From positions 1 to 40,304 of the forward strand of contig JBATTK010000139.1 in the NCBI GenBank assembly GCA_049670505.1: a stretch of 40,304 bases of DNA. The letters run 5' to 3'. How positions within the stretch are numbered: the first letter of the stretch is position 1; every line of letters starts with the position of its first letter. The notes beneath the pieces were generated by a model that had not been told where the DNA came from, searched no databases, and saw only the letters and a list, made by a program, of their open reading frames with translations. The stretch comes from JBATTK01 sp049670505. Lineage in GTDB: Bacteria > Bacteroidota > Bacteroidia > Flavobacteriales > Flavobacteriaceae. The position numbers and the translations under genes are program-made. Positions 24,562-33,431 of this stretch are shown here, in pieces.

Positions 24562-25497
24562 TTATAAAACCATTTGCGCATAGGGAATAACGGTTTCAAA
24601 TCCTTTTTTCTTAAAGTATTCAGGTATTTTTTTGTTACCTGTAGCCAATATGAAATCTCCGCCCCAAGCCCCAAGGCTTTTAATAGCTCCATTGAAATTA
24701 GGGAATAATGATTCTTTTACCATTGGAATTCCCAATATGTGGGAAAGTAGTTGTTCGTGTTCCATTAACAATCCCTCAAAAACGGATAAGTCCCTGCAGG
24801 AGACTATTTTCAATGTAATTTCGGAGATTTGACGGATGACGGATTCCATATTAAAATTAATATTTTGATATTGGGCTATGGCTTCCCGGCTGTTCTGCTT
24901 TTTATTGAGATGTATAAAATAAATACAGTCATTAAAGGGAAGGTCAAGGTCAATTTTCTCAACTATGGGGATACTATTATTCAATTGATATAGAATGGGT
25001 TTGTTATACTGCGCACAGGCAATATCATATCCGCTTCCTGAAAATGCCTTCCAGAGTAATTCATAGGCATCCACTTTTGCCCATTGGGCAATATTATTGA
25101 TTAAAGTGGAAGATGAGCCCAACCCCCAGTCTCTAGGGAAATAGAGCTTGGTCTCTACCTCAAATCCTTTGGGACCACGCAAAAATGAGGGATTTATTTC
25201 TTTGGCTTCCTTGAGTATGCTGTAAAGGGTATCCGCTATTTCCTTTCCCTTTTGGAAGGGAGGAGAAGAACTTTGTTTCTTATTGTGGTGTTTAAAGCTG
25301 TCCAATTCAAAGGTTTCCTCAAACCAAATAGTATCGCTATCATCTAGACTTTTCCATACAAGTTCTGGCGTATCGATTTCTTTAACGGTCATACTTTGAC
25401 CATATCTTGTGGGAACTGCAAGGCTTAAAGCACCATCCAATACCACATATTCCCCAGTGAGCAATAATTTTCCATTGCTGTAGAGCCGCTTGCTCAT
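24562..25497 (-). CDS. GYDIA family GHMP kinase (mevalonate pathway)
   Basis: A 311-residue GHMP-superfamily kinase. The start is LYSNGKLLLTGEYVVLDGAL, followed by the ATP loop DWGLGSSSTLINN and the family-defining stretch SGSGYDIACAQYNKP. WGGDFILATG near the C-terminus replaces the usual GxG motif 3. Its position next to HMG-CoA reductase, with a 4-bp stop/start overlap, strongly suggests a mevalonate-pathway kinase making isoprenoid precursors. Whether it acts on mevalonate, phosphomevalonate or another substrate cannot be read from the sequence. Confidence 0.88.
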   Translation of the reverse strand: MSKRLYSNGKLLLTGEYVVLDGALSLAVPTRYGQSMTVKEIDTPELVWKSLDDSDTIWFEETFELDSFKHHNKKQSSSPPFQKGKEIADTLYSILKEAKEINPSFLRGPKGFEVETKLYFPRDWGLGSSSTLINNIAQWAKVDAYELLWKAFSGSGYDIACAQYNKPILYQLNNSIPIVEKIDLDLPFNDCIYFIHLNKKQNSREAIAQYQNINFNMESVIRQISEITLKIVSCRDLSVFEGLLMEHEQLLSHILGIPMVKESLFPNFNGAIKSLGAWGGDFILATGNKKIPEYFKKKGFETVIPYAQMVL

Positions 25498-26816
25498 GGA
25501 TTATTTCTTAGTTTTTGGAATGCTTCTACAACGGCATTATGGGTCGCCGTATGGTCCTTAAAATGGTGCACCAAAGTTTCTTTTTCAATTTCGGTGGCAC
25601 CCATTTGGTTGAGGATATTCAATAAATGCATTTTCATGTGTCCCTGTTGGATGCCGGTGGTCACTAGAGATCGTAGGGCAGCGAAATTCTGCGCCAATCC
25701 GGCTACGGCCACAATCTGCATTAGCTCTTTGGACGATGGCTTTTGTAGAATCTCCAATGCCAAGGCTACTAAGGGATGCAAACCGGTTAAACCTCCAACG
25801 GTTCCCAGAGCTAAAGGAATTTCTATCCAAAACCTGAACACGTCATCCACTATTTTGGCCTTGGTAAGGCTGGTATAGGTGCCATCTTTGGAAGCATAGG
25901 CATGCACACCGGCCTCTACTGCCCTGAAATCGTTTCCTGTAGCTAATATTACGGCATCCACTCCGTTCATAATCCCTTTGTTATGGGTAACCGCCCTATG
26001 GGGTTCTACCTCGGCAATGGCTACCGCCCTTACCATTTTTTTTGCAAATTCAAGGGGAGAAATAGATGGGTCGTCATCCAAGGAGTCTACCTTACAACTC
26101 ACCTCTGCCCGTACCAGACAATTGGGTACGTAGTTGGATAGGATGCTCATGACAACCTCCATTTTTTTTTCTTCCTCGGTAAACAAGTTAAAATCTTTTG
26201 CTTCTTTTTTTAAGGTAGTGGAGAATTCCTCCAGACAGGAGTTGATAAAGTTGGCCCCCATGGCGTCCATAGTCTCAAAAGTGCAATGTAACTGATAATA
26301 GTTATCCAGTTTTTTAGTTTGGTCCCTTAGTACGATATCAGTGATGCCTCCACCTCGTTTTTCCATACTCTTCGTAATGGATGCTACACTGGAAATCAGC
26401 TTAGGTTTTATGACGTCAAAGAATTTTTGCAATTTTTGAAAATCACCGGTGTATATAAAATGTACTTGGCCAATTTTTTCCGTTCCGATTATGGACGTTT
26501 TGAATCCACCACGGTCCAGCCAAAATTTTGCCGCTTTACTGGCCGCTGCTATAACTGAACTTTCCTCTATGGCCATAGGAATGGCGTACAAGGTGTCATT
26601 GATCAAAAAATTAGGGGCAATGCCAAAAGGAAGATAATAGTTGGTAATGGTATTTTCTATGAATTCATCATGTAGTTTTTGCAAATCGGCATCCGGATTC
26701 CAGTACCGTTGTAGAACACTTTTTGTAGCGTCCGGATTGTGGGTGTAATTGGCCGCGATCCAATCTATTTTTTCGGTCTTGGTCAGCTTGGAAAATCCCT
26801 CAATAGGAGTAATCAT
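25494..26816 (-). CDS. Hydroxymethylglutaryl-CoA reductase, class II (degradative type)
   Basis: Start is placed at ATG 26816 (440 residues, MITPIEGFSKLTKTEK), not at the in-frame ATG 26849, because an exact -7 box TATCTTTG lies within the first codons of the longer version. Domain features are ENTITNYYLPFGIAPNF, DAMGANFINSCLEE, THNKGIMNGVDAVILATGND (catalytic Lys), LGTVGGLTGLHPLVALAL (catalytic Asp region) and GHMKMHL (catalytic His). It interconverts HMG-CoA and mevalonate. Despite the family name 'degradative', class II enzymes of flavobacteria work in the biosynthetic mevalonate route, which the adjacent GYDIA kinase supports. It overlaps the kinase gene by 4 bp. Confidence 0.93.
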   Translation of the reverse strand: MITPIEGFSKLTKTEKIDWIAANYTHNPDATKSVLQRYWNPDADLQKLHDEFIENTITNYYLPFGIAPNFLINDTLYAIPMAIEESSVIAAASKAAKFWLDRGGFKTSIIGTEKIGQVHFIYTGDFQKLQKFFDVIKPKLISSVASITKSMEKRGGGITDIVLRDQTKKLDNYYQLHCTFETMDAMGANFINSCLEEFSTTLKKEAKDFNLFTEEEKKMEVVMSILSNYVPNCLVRAEVSCKVDSLDDDPSISPLEFAKKMVRAVAIAEVEPHRAVTHNKGIMNGVDAVILATGNDFRAVEAGVHAYASKDGTYTSLTKAKIVDDVFRFWIEIPLALGTVGGLTGLHPLVALALEILQKPSSKELMQIVAVAGLAQNFAALRSLVTTGIQQGHMKMHLLNILNQMGATEIEKETLVHHFKDHTATHNAVVEAFQKLRNNP

Positions 26817-26836
26817 AAAGTTTTGGTTTCTTATCT

Positions 26837-26844
26837 CAAAGATA
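26837..26844 (-). promoter_or_regulatory. -7 box of the HMG-CoA reductase/kinase operon
   Basis: TATCTTTG on the minus strand, exact TAnnTTTG consensus, ending 20 bp before the preferred ATG at 26816. The -33 element is weak. It falls inside the longer version of the reading frame and so decides the start. Confidence 0.55.
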
Positions 26845-26982
26845 GTCATAAAGCAAATAATCCATAGATGCCCAGAGTTTCCTGTTAAATATTATGGAAC
26901 TGGCAAGTATTTGGAATTAAAGTTTACTTTTCTGTCAAATTATTAGTAAACTTGGAAGATTTTAAATAATCCTTAATAATCT

Positions 26983-29202
26983 ATGAAGAAAACAATATGT
27001 ATTGCCCTTTTTGTATTTGCGCATAGTATTGGGATCCATGCCCAGCAAAAACAGATAACACTCGAAGAGATTTGGGGAGGTACTTTTAGAACAGAAGGAC
27101 TGGATGCGCTCCGGTCTATGAAAAATGGTAAACAGTACACAATTTTAGAGGTTGACAGGGCTACTAGGGTCAGTTCCATCAACACGTATGATTACAAGAC
27201 TTTAGAAAAAAAAGAAGCCATAATTTCCTCCTCCGATTCAGAGAACATTCCTCTTTTCAGCTCCTATGAATTCAGCGAGGACGAATCCAAAATATTGTTG
27301 GCTACCGAGATAACACCTATTTTTAGACGTTCAAGCTCAGGTATCTACTATGTTTATGATATTGAATCGAAAAACAGTGTCAAGCTTTCTGACCGTAAGA
27401 TTCAGGAACCGACTTTATCCCCGGACAATAAGAAAGTTGCCTATGTGTTTGAAAATAACCTATATGTTTTTGACATCGCTGACAGAAGTTCAAAACAGCT
27501 TACTACGGACGGTATCAAAAATAAAATTATCAATGGAGTGACGGATTGGGTCTATGAGGAGGAGTTCGCCTTTGTTAGAGCCTTTGAATGGAACTCGGAT
27601 GGATCTAAAATAGCTTTCCTTCGTTTTGATGAGACCAATGTTCCCGAATTTTCTATGGATGTATATGGAAAAAATCTCTATCAAAAACCACATGTGTTTA
27701 AATACCCCAAAGCAGGGGAGGAGAATGCTGAGGTTTCTTTACATATGTATGATACAAAGTCCGGGGAGACCTCCAAGGTAGATTTGGGAAACCCCTATTA
27801 TATTCCAAGAATGAAATGGATGAACAATCCTAATTATCTAAGTGTACAGACCACCAATCGTCATCAGAACAATCTAAAATTACATCGGGTAGATGCAAAG
27901 GACAATGCTGTTTCCCTTTTGTTGGAGGATACTGATAATGCCTATGTGGATGTTACCGACAATCTAACTTTTTTAGCGGACGATAGTTTTATATGGACCA
28001 GTGAAAAAGATGGGAACAACCATATTTATTTGTACGATGAGGATGGGAAACTAATGAACCAGATTACTAAGGGGAATTGGGAGGTAACCAATTATTATGG
28101 CTATGATCAGAAAGAAGATTACGTATATTACCAATCTACCGAAAATGGTTCTATTAACAGGGATGTGTACCGTGTGGATAGTAGTGGAAAAGATAAAAAA
28201 AGACTGACTTCAAAAGAAGGCCAAAACTCGGCCGCTTTCAGTTCGGATTTCACTTATTTTATAAACACTTTTTCCAGTGCGACGACGCCCCCGGAATATA
28301 CCTTGCACAAAGCAACAACGGGTAAAAAATTGAAAGATATTACGGACAATGCTTCCTTGTCCAAGAAGTTGGAAGGATATGAAATTAGTCCCAAAGAATT
28401 TTCCACCATTTCCATTAATGGAAATGATTTGAATATGTGGATGATAAAGCCAACGGATTTTGACCCCTCCAAGAAATATCCCCTTTTTATGTTTCAATAT
28501 AGTGGGCCAGGTTCACAAATGGTGTCCAACAGATGGATGGGAGCCAATGATTATTGGTATCAACTATTGGCATCGGAAGGATATATCGTTGCCTGTGTGG
28601 ACGGACGTGGTACTGGATTCAAGGGGCGCGATTTTAAAAAAGTCACACAAAAAGAACTGGGAAAATACGAGGTCGAAGACCAAATTGCAACGGCCCAAAA
28701 GTTAAGTGAATTACCTTATATAGATGAAAGTAGGACAGGGATTTGGGGTTGGAGTTATGGTGGCTTTATGTCTACCAACAGTATTCTAAAAGGAAGCGAT
28801 GTTTTTGAAATGGCCATTGCCGTAGCACCGGTTACTTCCTGGAGGTTTTATGATACTATTTATACGGAACGCTATATGCAGACCCCACAGGAAAATCCGA
28901 GCGGTTATGATGAAAATTCTCCCCTTAACTATCCGGAACTTCTAAAAGGTAAATACCTCTTGGTACACGGCTCCGGCGATGACAATGTACACGTACAAAA
29001 TACCATGCGTATGATAGAGGCTTTGGTACAGGCCAACAAACCGTTTGAATGGGCCATTTATCCCGATAAAAACCATGGGATTTACGGAGGCAACACCAGA
29101 TTACATCTCTATACCAAAATGACTGACTTTATCCATAAAAACCTAGGCGATAAACGAGAAGAAAGAAGCATTATGCCTAAAAAGGAACGGATAAAGGGCT
29201 AA
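26983..29202 (+). CDS. Dipeptidyl peptidase IV family serine peptidase (S9B)
   Basis: A 739-residue protein: signal peptide (about 1-20, ending IHAQ), an eight-bladed beta-propeller with the DWVYEEEF double-Glu motif that binds the substrate N-terminus, and a C-terminal alpha/beta-hydrolase with catalytic Ser591 in GWSYGGFM, Asp666 or Asp667 in GSGDDNVH, and His698 in KNHGIYGG. It removes X-Pro (or X-Ala) dipeptides from peptides in the periplasm. A POT-type peptide transporter gene follows after 35 bp, so the pair makes and imports dipeptides. Complete and typical. Confidence 0.95.
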   Translation: MKKTICIALFVFAHSIGIHAQQKQITLEEIWGGTFRTEGLDALRSMKNGKQYTILEVDRATRVSSINTYDYKTLEKKEAIISSSDSENIPLFSSYEFSEDESKILLATEITPIFRRSSSGIYYVYDIESKNSVKLSDRKIQEPTLSPDNKKVAYVFENNLYVFDIADRSSKQLTTDGIKNKIINGVTDWVYEEEFAFVRAFEWNSDGSKIAFLRFDETNVPEFSMDVYGKNLYQKPHVFKYPKAGEENAEVSLHMYDTKSGETSKVDLGNPYYIPRMKWMNNPNYLSVQTTNRHQNNLKLHRVDAKDNAVSLLLEDTDNAYVDVTDNLTFLADDSFIWTSEKDGNNHIYLYDEDGKLMNQITKGNWEVTNYYGYDQKEDYVYYQSTENGSINRDVYRVDSSGKDKKRLTSKEGQNSAAFSSDFTYFINTFSSATTPPEYTLHKATTGKKLKDITDNASLSKKLEGYEISPKEFSTISINGNDLNMWMIKPTDFDPSKKYPLFMFQYSGPGSQMVSNRWMGANDYWYQLLASEGYIVACVDGRGTGFKGRDFKKVTQKELGKYEVEDQIATAQKLSELPYIDESRTGIWGWSYGGFMSTNSILKGSDVFEMAIAVAPVTSWRFYDTIYTERYMQTPQENPSGYDENSPLNYPELLKGKYLLVHGSGDDNVHVQNTMRMIEALVQANKPFEWAIYPDKNHGIYGGNTRLHLYTKMTDFIHKNLGDKREERSIMPKKERIKG

Positions 29203-29237
29203 TTCAATTCAATAACTAAACCAATCCACGTTAACTT

Positions 29238-30803
29238 ATGGCAAATTCAATTAAACCAGCACATCAAAAGGAACTTTTTGGGCACCCGGTCGGACTGTAT
29301 GTTCTGTTTTTTACGGAAATGTGGGAACGTTTCTCCTATTATGGAATGAGAGCGTTACTAACACTTTATATGACAGCAACGACCTTGGAAAATGACCCTC
29401 AGAGCGGGTTGGGCTGGACAACTACCGAGGCATTGGCACTATATGGTTGGTACACCATGTTGGTTTATGTAATGAGCATTCCAGGTGGATTTATTGCTGA
29501 TCGATTAATAGGGCAAAAGAAAGCGGTTACCATTGGTGCTATATTACTTACCTGTGGACATGCAGTTTTGGCAATAGATGCTATTTGGGCATATTATACC
29601 GGACTTGGTTTGGTAATTCTTGGTGTAGGCATGTTGAAGCCGAATATTTCTACCATGGTAGGAGGATTATATAAGCAGAACGATATTAGAAGGGATAAGG
29701 GATTTAGTATTTTTTATGTTGGTATAAATCTAGGGTCTTTTATAGCATCGCTCTCGGTCGGCTTGGTAGCAGCAGTATATGGATGGCATTATGGATTTGG
29801 TCTTGCAGGAATAGGAATGTTCATGGGTCTTATGGTGTATCTCTATGGCCACCGTTTTTTGGTTCATGTGGGCAACGCACCTACAATGGAGGAAAAATCT
29901 TCGGATATTAGTTTGGGCACCTTATTTTCCCAACTTTTTAAGTCCCCCTTACAATTGGGAATCGTGGCAGTGCTTTTGGCACTTTCCTTATATGCAGGCT
30001 TTACTTTTGAAGGTCCCGATAATTGGGGTTTTGGTGTACTCTTCATAGTTCTTTCTTTGGTAACCGGCATGATGATGATGATATATAAGAATTTAAACGG
30101 TCAAGTTGAGAAGGATAGGTACGTGGTGTTGCTTTTATCGTTGTTGATGGTTTTAGTCTTTTGGGGGTGTTTTGAGCAAATGGGTGGATTGATGAATCTC
30201 TATGCAGAACAAAAAACCAACAGGATGTTTTTGGGTTGGGAAGTTCCCGCTGCCTGGTTTCAAGGTGCTAATGCAGGATTCATTATATTATTGGCTGTTG
30301 GGATAGCTAGCTTTTGGGCCAAAAGAAAATTAAAAGGAAAAGAAGCTTCTTCCCTTTTTAAAATGGGTGTTGGTATTATAATTATGGGTATTGGTTTTGT
30401 GTATATGGTTCTTGCTTCTTTACAATATGAGAGTCAGGGAAGCTCTGCAATGTACTGGCTGGTCCTTGCCTATCTTTTCCATACTATTGGCGAGTTGTGT
30501 TTATCACCTGTTTCTTTATCCTTTTTTACTAAATTGGCCCCTGCACGTTACATGGCATTGATGATGGGCGTGTATTGGGCCGCGGTAGGATTGGGTAACA
30601 AAGCAGCTGGAATCGTAGGAGAAAGTTCCGTACAAGCCGGCGAATTAAATGTTTTTGGCGGGTTATTTATTTTTGCGGTTCTCTTTGGCCTTTTGGTTTT
30701 ATTGTTGTTAAAACCCCTAAAAAGGCTTACCCATGGTGCAGAGGATAAGGAAACTGTTATTCACGATGATGAAACCGAGGGTTTTGAATTAGCAGATCAC
30801 TAG
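29238..30803 (+). CDS. POT family proton-coupled peptide transporter
   Basis: A 521-residue inner-membrane protein of the major facilitator superfamily with about 14 helices. It has the POT proton-coupling motif ExxERF (FTEMWERFSYYGMRALLTLY, Glu27, Glu30, Arg31) in helix 1, GGFIADRLIGQKKAVTIGA in the 2-3 loop, and the family stretch GFSIFYVGINLGSF. GELCLSPVSLSFFTKLAPAR is the C-terminal PTR2 signature. It imports di- and tripeptides with protons. It is directly downstream of DPP-IV (35 bp), an apparent peptide-scavenging operon. Transcription probably ends at the hairpin 30829-30868, which lies inside the convergent comEC gene. Confidence 0.94.
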   Translation: MANSIKPAHQKELFGHPVGLYVLFFTEMWERFSYYGMRALLTLYMTATTLENDPQSGLGWTTTEALALYGWYTMLVYVMSIPGGFIADRLIGQKKAVTIGAILLTCGHAVLAIDAIWAYYTGLGLVILGVGMLKPNISTMVGGLYKQNDIRRDKGFSIFYVGINLGSFIASLSVGLVAAVYGWHYGFGLAGIGMFMGLMVYLYGHRFLVHVGNAPTMEEKSSDISLGTLFSQLFKSPLQLGIVAVLLALSLYAGFTFEGPDNWGFGVLFIVLSLVTGMMMMIYKNLNGQVEKDRYVVLLLSLLMVLVFWGCFEQMGGLMNLYAEQKTNRMFLGWEVPAAWFQGANAGFIILLAVGIASFWAKRKLKGKEASSLFKMGVGIIIMGIGFVYMVLASLQYESQGSSAMYWLVLAYLFHTIGELCLSPVSLSFFTKLAPARYMALMMGVYWAAVGLGNKAAGIVGESSVQAGELNVFGGLFIFAVLFGLLVLLLLKPLKRLTHGAEDKETVIHDDETEGFELADH

Positions 30804-30811
30804 TTAATCTT

Positions 30812-32830
30812 CTATTTTAAATAATAGGCTCCCTTTTCACCGGTATAGTGAAAAGGGAGTTGTTTTTTGGCACAAGTAGCCTTCCACCGATCAATATAAC
30901 TTTTATAATTACTCCCGTCCGCTATGATCCTTTTTGGAGCTACGGAATCTATAAAACGTTCCAGATGTATTTTTGGGGACTGGGTCAATAGTACATAATC
31001 GGGTCTTGTATCCAACGAAGGATAGACCCCAAAACTGTCAACCACAAGTATGTTCTTACCGGCCAGTGCATATACATTTTTAATAGATCGGTATTCCTTG
31101 TTATCTACATTTTCCCCTACACCATAGTCGTCCGTTATTTTTTTTGCCAATGGAGCGTTTGAAGTAAATATGTTCAGACGATTCCCCATTTGATGTAGCA
31201 ATACCGTATTTTTGGTTTGGTGGGCCACAAACAATACGTCTTTCTTATCTGTTTCATACACGGTATACAATGCCCACAACTGAAGACCTATAATACCCAT
31301 CAAAAAAATAAGGATTCTTTTATAACTTTTTCTAGAACAAAATAGTACTAAGGAAATAATAGTCATATAACTCAAGAGCAGTTTGGGGAGATCAAAGGAA
31401 ATCCCCTCAAAAATAAATGCTTCTTGTTGTGCGACCCATCCAATAACTGCATTCATACGATATATCAAGAAGTTATATAGGGAAACCAAAAATGTGGGTA
31501 ATATGTTTAATAGTGTCAAGGCAATAATTAAAATTCCCATTCCCAATAATACCCCTAAAAAGGGAACTATGAGGAGATTGGATACAAAGAACAAGGCGGG
31601 AAACTGATGAAAGTAAAATAGACTAATGGGCAAAACACCAAGCTGAGCGGCAACACTGACCGATAGTAATTGCCATCCTTTTTGTAGCAACCAACTTTTG
31701 GGTCGCCAGAATTTTTGGAACAAGGGATACATCCAGACAATGGCAAAAACTGCGGCATAACTCATCTGAAAACCTACTTGGAATAGTAATTTGGGACTAA
31801 ACACCAATAAAATAAAGAACATGGATAGCGCCAAAATATTAAATGTATTGGCCGGTCTGTTCAAATATAGGGCATAGGCCAGAAAAGAAAACATAGTTAC
31901 CGCACGTACAAGGGATGCCGAAAAACCGGCAAGTAAGGCAAACCCCCAAAGGAGGGTAACGATAAAAACAAGTTTTATGGTTTTTCCATAGGGCAATCGT
32001 TCCAAAGGGCTTAAAAGAAATTGAAGTAGTACCAATAGAATCCCAATATGTAATCCGGACAATGCCAAAATATGAACGGCGCCCGCCTTTTTGTAGTTGT
32101 CATAAGTGGCGGCGGAAATATCATTGCGCTGTCCCAACACTAACGCTTGTATAATACTCAATTCCTCCTTACCGAAATTTGCTTTTTGTAATTTTGATAT
32201 GATCTTATCCCTGATGCTTGCGGCAAATCCATATGTAGTTCTCGACGGATTTTTTAAGATAGTATAATGGGTAGGGCCTAGTTTCATTTGATGATATATA
32301 CCCAAATTCTGTAAATATTTCTTATAGTTGAACTGATGTGGGTTTAAAGGAGGCAGTACGCTGTCTGTAGCGGACAATATGATCAGTTCATTGTCTACTT
32401 GCAGTTTTTTTACAGTGGAATCCTTATCAAGGATTAAAAGAAGTTCTCCGGAGGTTTTAAGGTGATCTAAACTAATGATGTTTGCCTCATATCTATCGGA
32501 AAATGCATTTGATTTCAGCACCTCCTTTACTTTTACGTGCCAAACATGGTCGCCCAGAAAATCCTTATGTAAATAATGATCGGCATGATTTTTAGGTTGG
32601 GCCGAACAGATGATCAAGATACCCACGCCTATTGTAATAAGTCCGGTAAATATTCCAAAACCAAGGGAGTCCGTTCTTTTTTCTTTGACGAATATAATCC
32701 CAAGGAGAAGTAGCGAACTAGCTACAAAAACCAAGGGGAACAATGGATTGAAATCTATGTAGTGCCCTATTAGAATTCCGCACACTAGGAAGAGGGTAAG
32801 TTTAATAGGAATAAACTTTAAAAGTTCCAT
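30812..32830 (-). CDS. comEC: ComEC/Rec2-type DNA uptake channel
   Basis: A 672-residue polytopic inner-membrane protein. It has an N-terminal helix bundle, a soluble OB-like segment (about 95-190), then the competence domain with ALVLGQRNDISAATYDNYKK, GAVHILALSGLHIGILLVL and GFSASLVRAVTMFSF, the ComEC core signatures. The C-terminal part (about 535-672) corresponds to the metallo-beta-lactamase region but lacks the HxHxDH metal site, so it is probably not a nuclease. It should pass single-stranded DNA into the cytoplasm in transformation. Its ATG lies 16 bp after the NlpC/P60 stop, inside copy 2 of the 24-bp repeat. Confidence 0.9.
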   Translation of the reverse strand: MELLKFIPIKLTLFLVCGILIGHYIDFNPLFPLVFVASSLLLLGIIFVKEKRTDSLGFGIFTGLITIGVGILIICSAQPKNHADHYLHKDFLGDHVWHVKVKEVLKSNAFSDRYEANIISLDHLKTSGELLLILDKDSTVKKLQVDNELIILSATDSVLPPLNPHQFNYKKYLQNLGIYHQMKLGPTHYTILKNPSRTTYGFAASIRDKIISKLQKANFGKEELSIIQALVLGQRNDISAATYDNYKKAGAVHILALSGLHIGILLVLLQFLLSPLERLPYGKTIKLVFIVTLLWGFALLAGFSASLVRAVTMFSFLAYALYLNRPANTFNILALSMFFILLVFSPKLLFQVGFQMSYAAVFAIVWMYPLFQKFWRPKSWLLQKGWQLLSVSVAAQLGVLPISLFYFHQFPALFFVSNLLIVPFLGVLLGMGILIIALTLLNILPTFLVSLYNFLIYRMNAVIGWVAQQEAFIFEGISFDLPKLLLSYMTIISLVLFCSRKSYKRILIFLMGIIGLQLWALYTVYETDKKDVLFVAHQTKNTVLLHQMGNRLNIFTSNAPLAKKITDDYGVGENVDNKEYRSIKNVYALAGKNILVVDSFGVYPSLDTRPDYVLLTQSPKIHLERFIDSVAPKRIIADGSNYKSYIDRWKATCAKKQLPFHYTGEKGAYYLK
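30829..30868 (+). terminator. Terminator of the POT gene, inside comEC coding sequence
   Basis: CTCCCTTTTCAC (30829-30840), 7-nt loop, GTGAAAAGGGAG (30848-30859): a perfect 12-bp stem followed by TTGTTTTTT. It works in the plus direction, 26 bp after the transporter stop, but all its bases are also codons for the last residues of ComEC (GEKGAYYLK region) on the other strand. Confidence 0.85.
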
Positions 32831-32851
32831 ATTTCAAAACAGTCTCTTAGA
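32828..32851 (-). repeat. 24-bp perfect repeat, copy 2, between NlpC/P60 stop and comEC start
   Basis: Identical to 7913-7936. On the minus strand it spans TC, the NlpC/P60 stop TAA, GAGACTGTTTTGAAAT and finally the ATG of comEC, so here the repeat forms the complete intergenic linker. Confidence 0.85.
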
Positions 32852-33398
32852 GTATCCGGGTGGCTTTTACAAAAGCATAGTTCCAAAATCCCTCCCGCAA
32901 CGAGGATACAATAACACCCCTAGAACTCGTGGAATGTATAAATTTGATATCATCCCCGTCCACATCGACCACCAATCCTACATGATTGATACGTTTGCCT
33001 TTTTTACTGGTTTTAAAGAATAGCAAATCGCCCTTGGTCACTTGGTTTATTTTAATGCGTTTGCCCTCGTCCGCCATCTGATATGAGGCCCTGGGTAAAG
33101 GAATATCATGCTCTTTAAAGGAGACAAAGAGCAATCCGGAGCAATCCATGCCCTTTCTTGTGGTTCCCCCGAATCTATAGCGAACCCCTGAAAATGTCAA
33201 TGCCGTACTGATGATGACATCTGCTTTGGTCTTTATAGTTTCCGCTTCTTCTTTAGGAGCAATGTCTTTATCGGCTTCCACATCTTTAGAGGAAGCTTCT
33301 ACAGTGATTTTGCGCTCTTTACTATAGGTAGTTTTCTTTTTTACGCCACAGCTGGCAACAACTAAGAGTAGGGAAATGTAGAACAGTTTATGAGGCAT
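32847..33398 (-). CDS. NlpC/P60 (C40) peptidoglycan hydrolase lipoprotein
   Basis: A 183-residue lipoprotein: lipobox VASC with Cys17, a charged linker (to about 60), then the NlpC/P60 domain with catalytic Cys86 in MDCSGLL, His139 in INHVGLVV and third residue His155 in FIHSTSS. It cleaves peptide cross-links in the cell wall, likely D-gamma-Glu to diamino-acid bonds, from the periplasmic side. Cys-His-His are all present. It sits 33 bp after lpxB and 16 bp before comEC, so it could open the wall for DNA uptake, but that is only positional inference. Confidence 0.93.
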   Translation of the reverse strand: MPHKLFYISLLLVVASCGVKKKTTYSKERKITVEASSKDVEADKDIAPKEEAETIKTKADVIISTALTFSGVRYRFGGTTRKGMDCSGLLFVSFKEHDIPLPRASYQMADEGKRIKINQVTKGDLLFFKTSKKGKRINHVGLVVDVDGDDIKFIHSTSSRGVIVSSLREGFWNYAFVKATRIL

Positions 33399-33431
33399 CC
33401 AAGGAGTATTAATTTCTCTTGGATATCAAAA

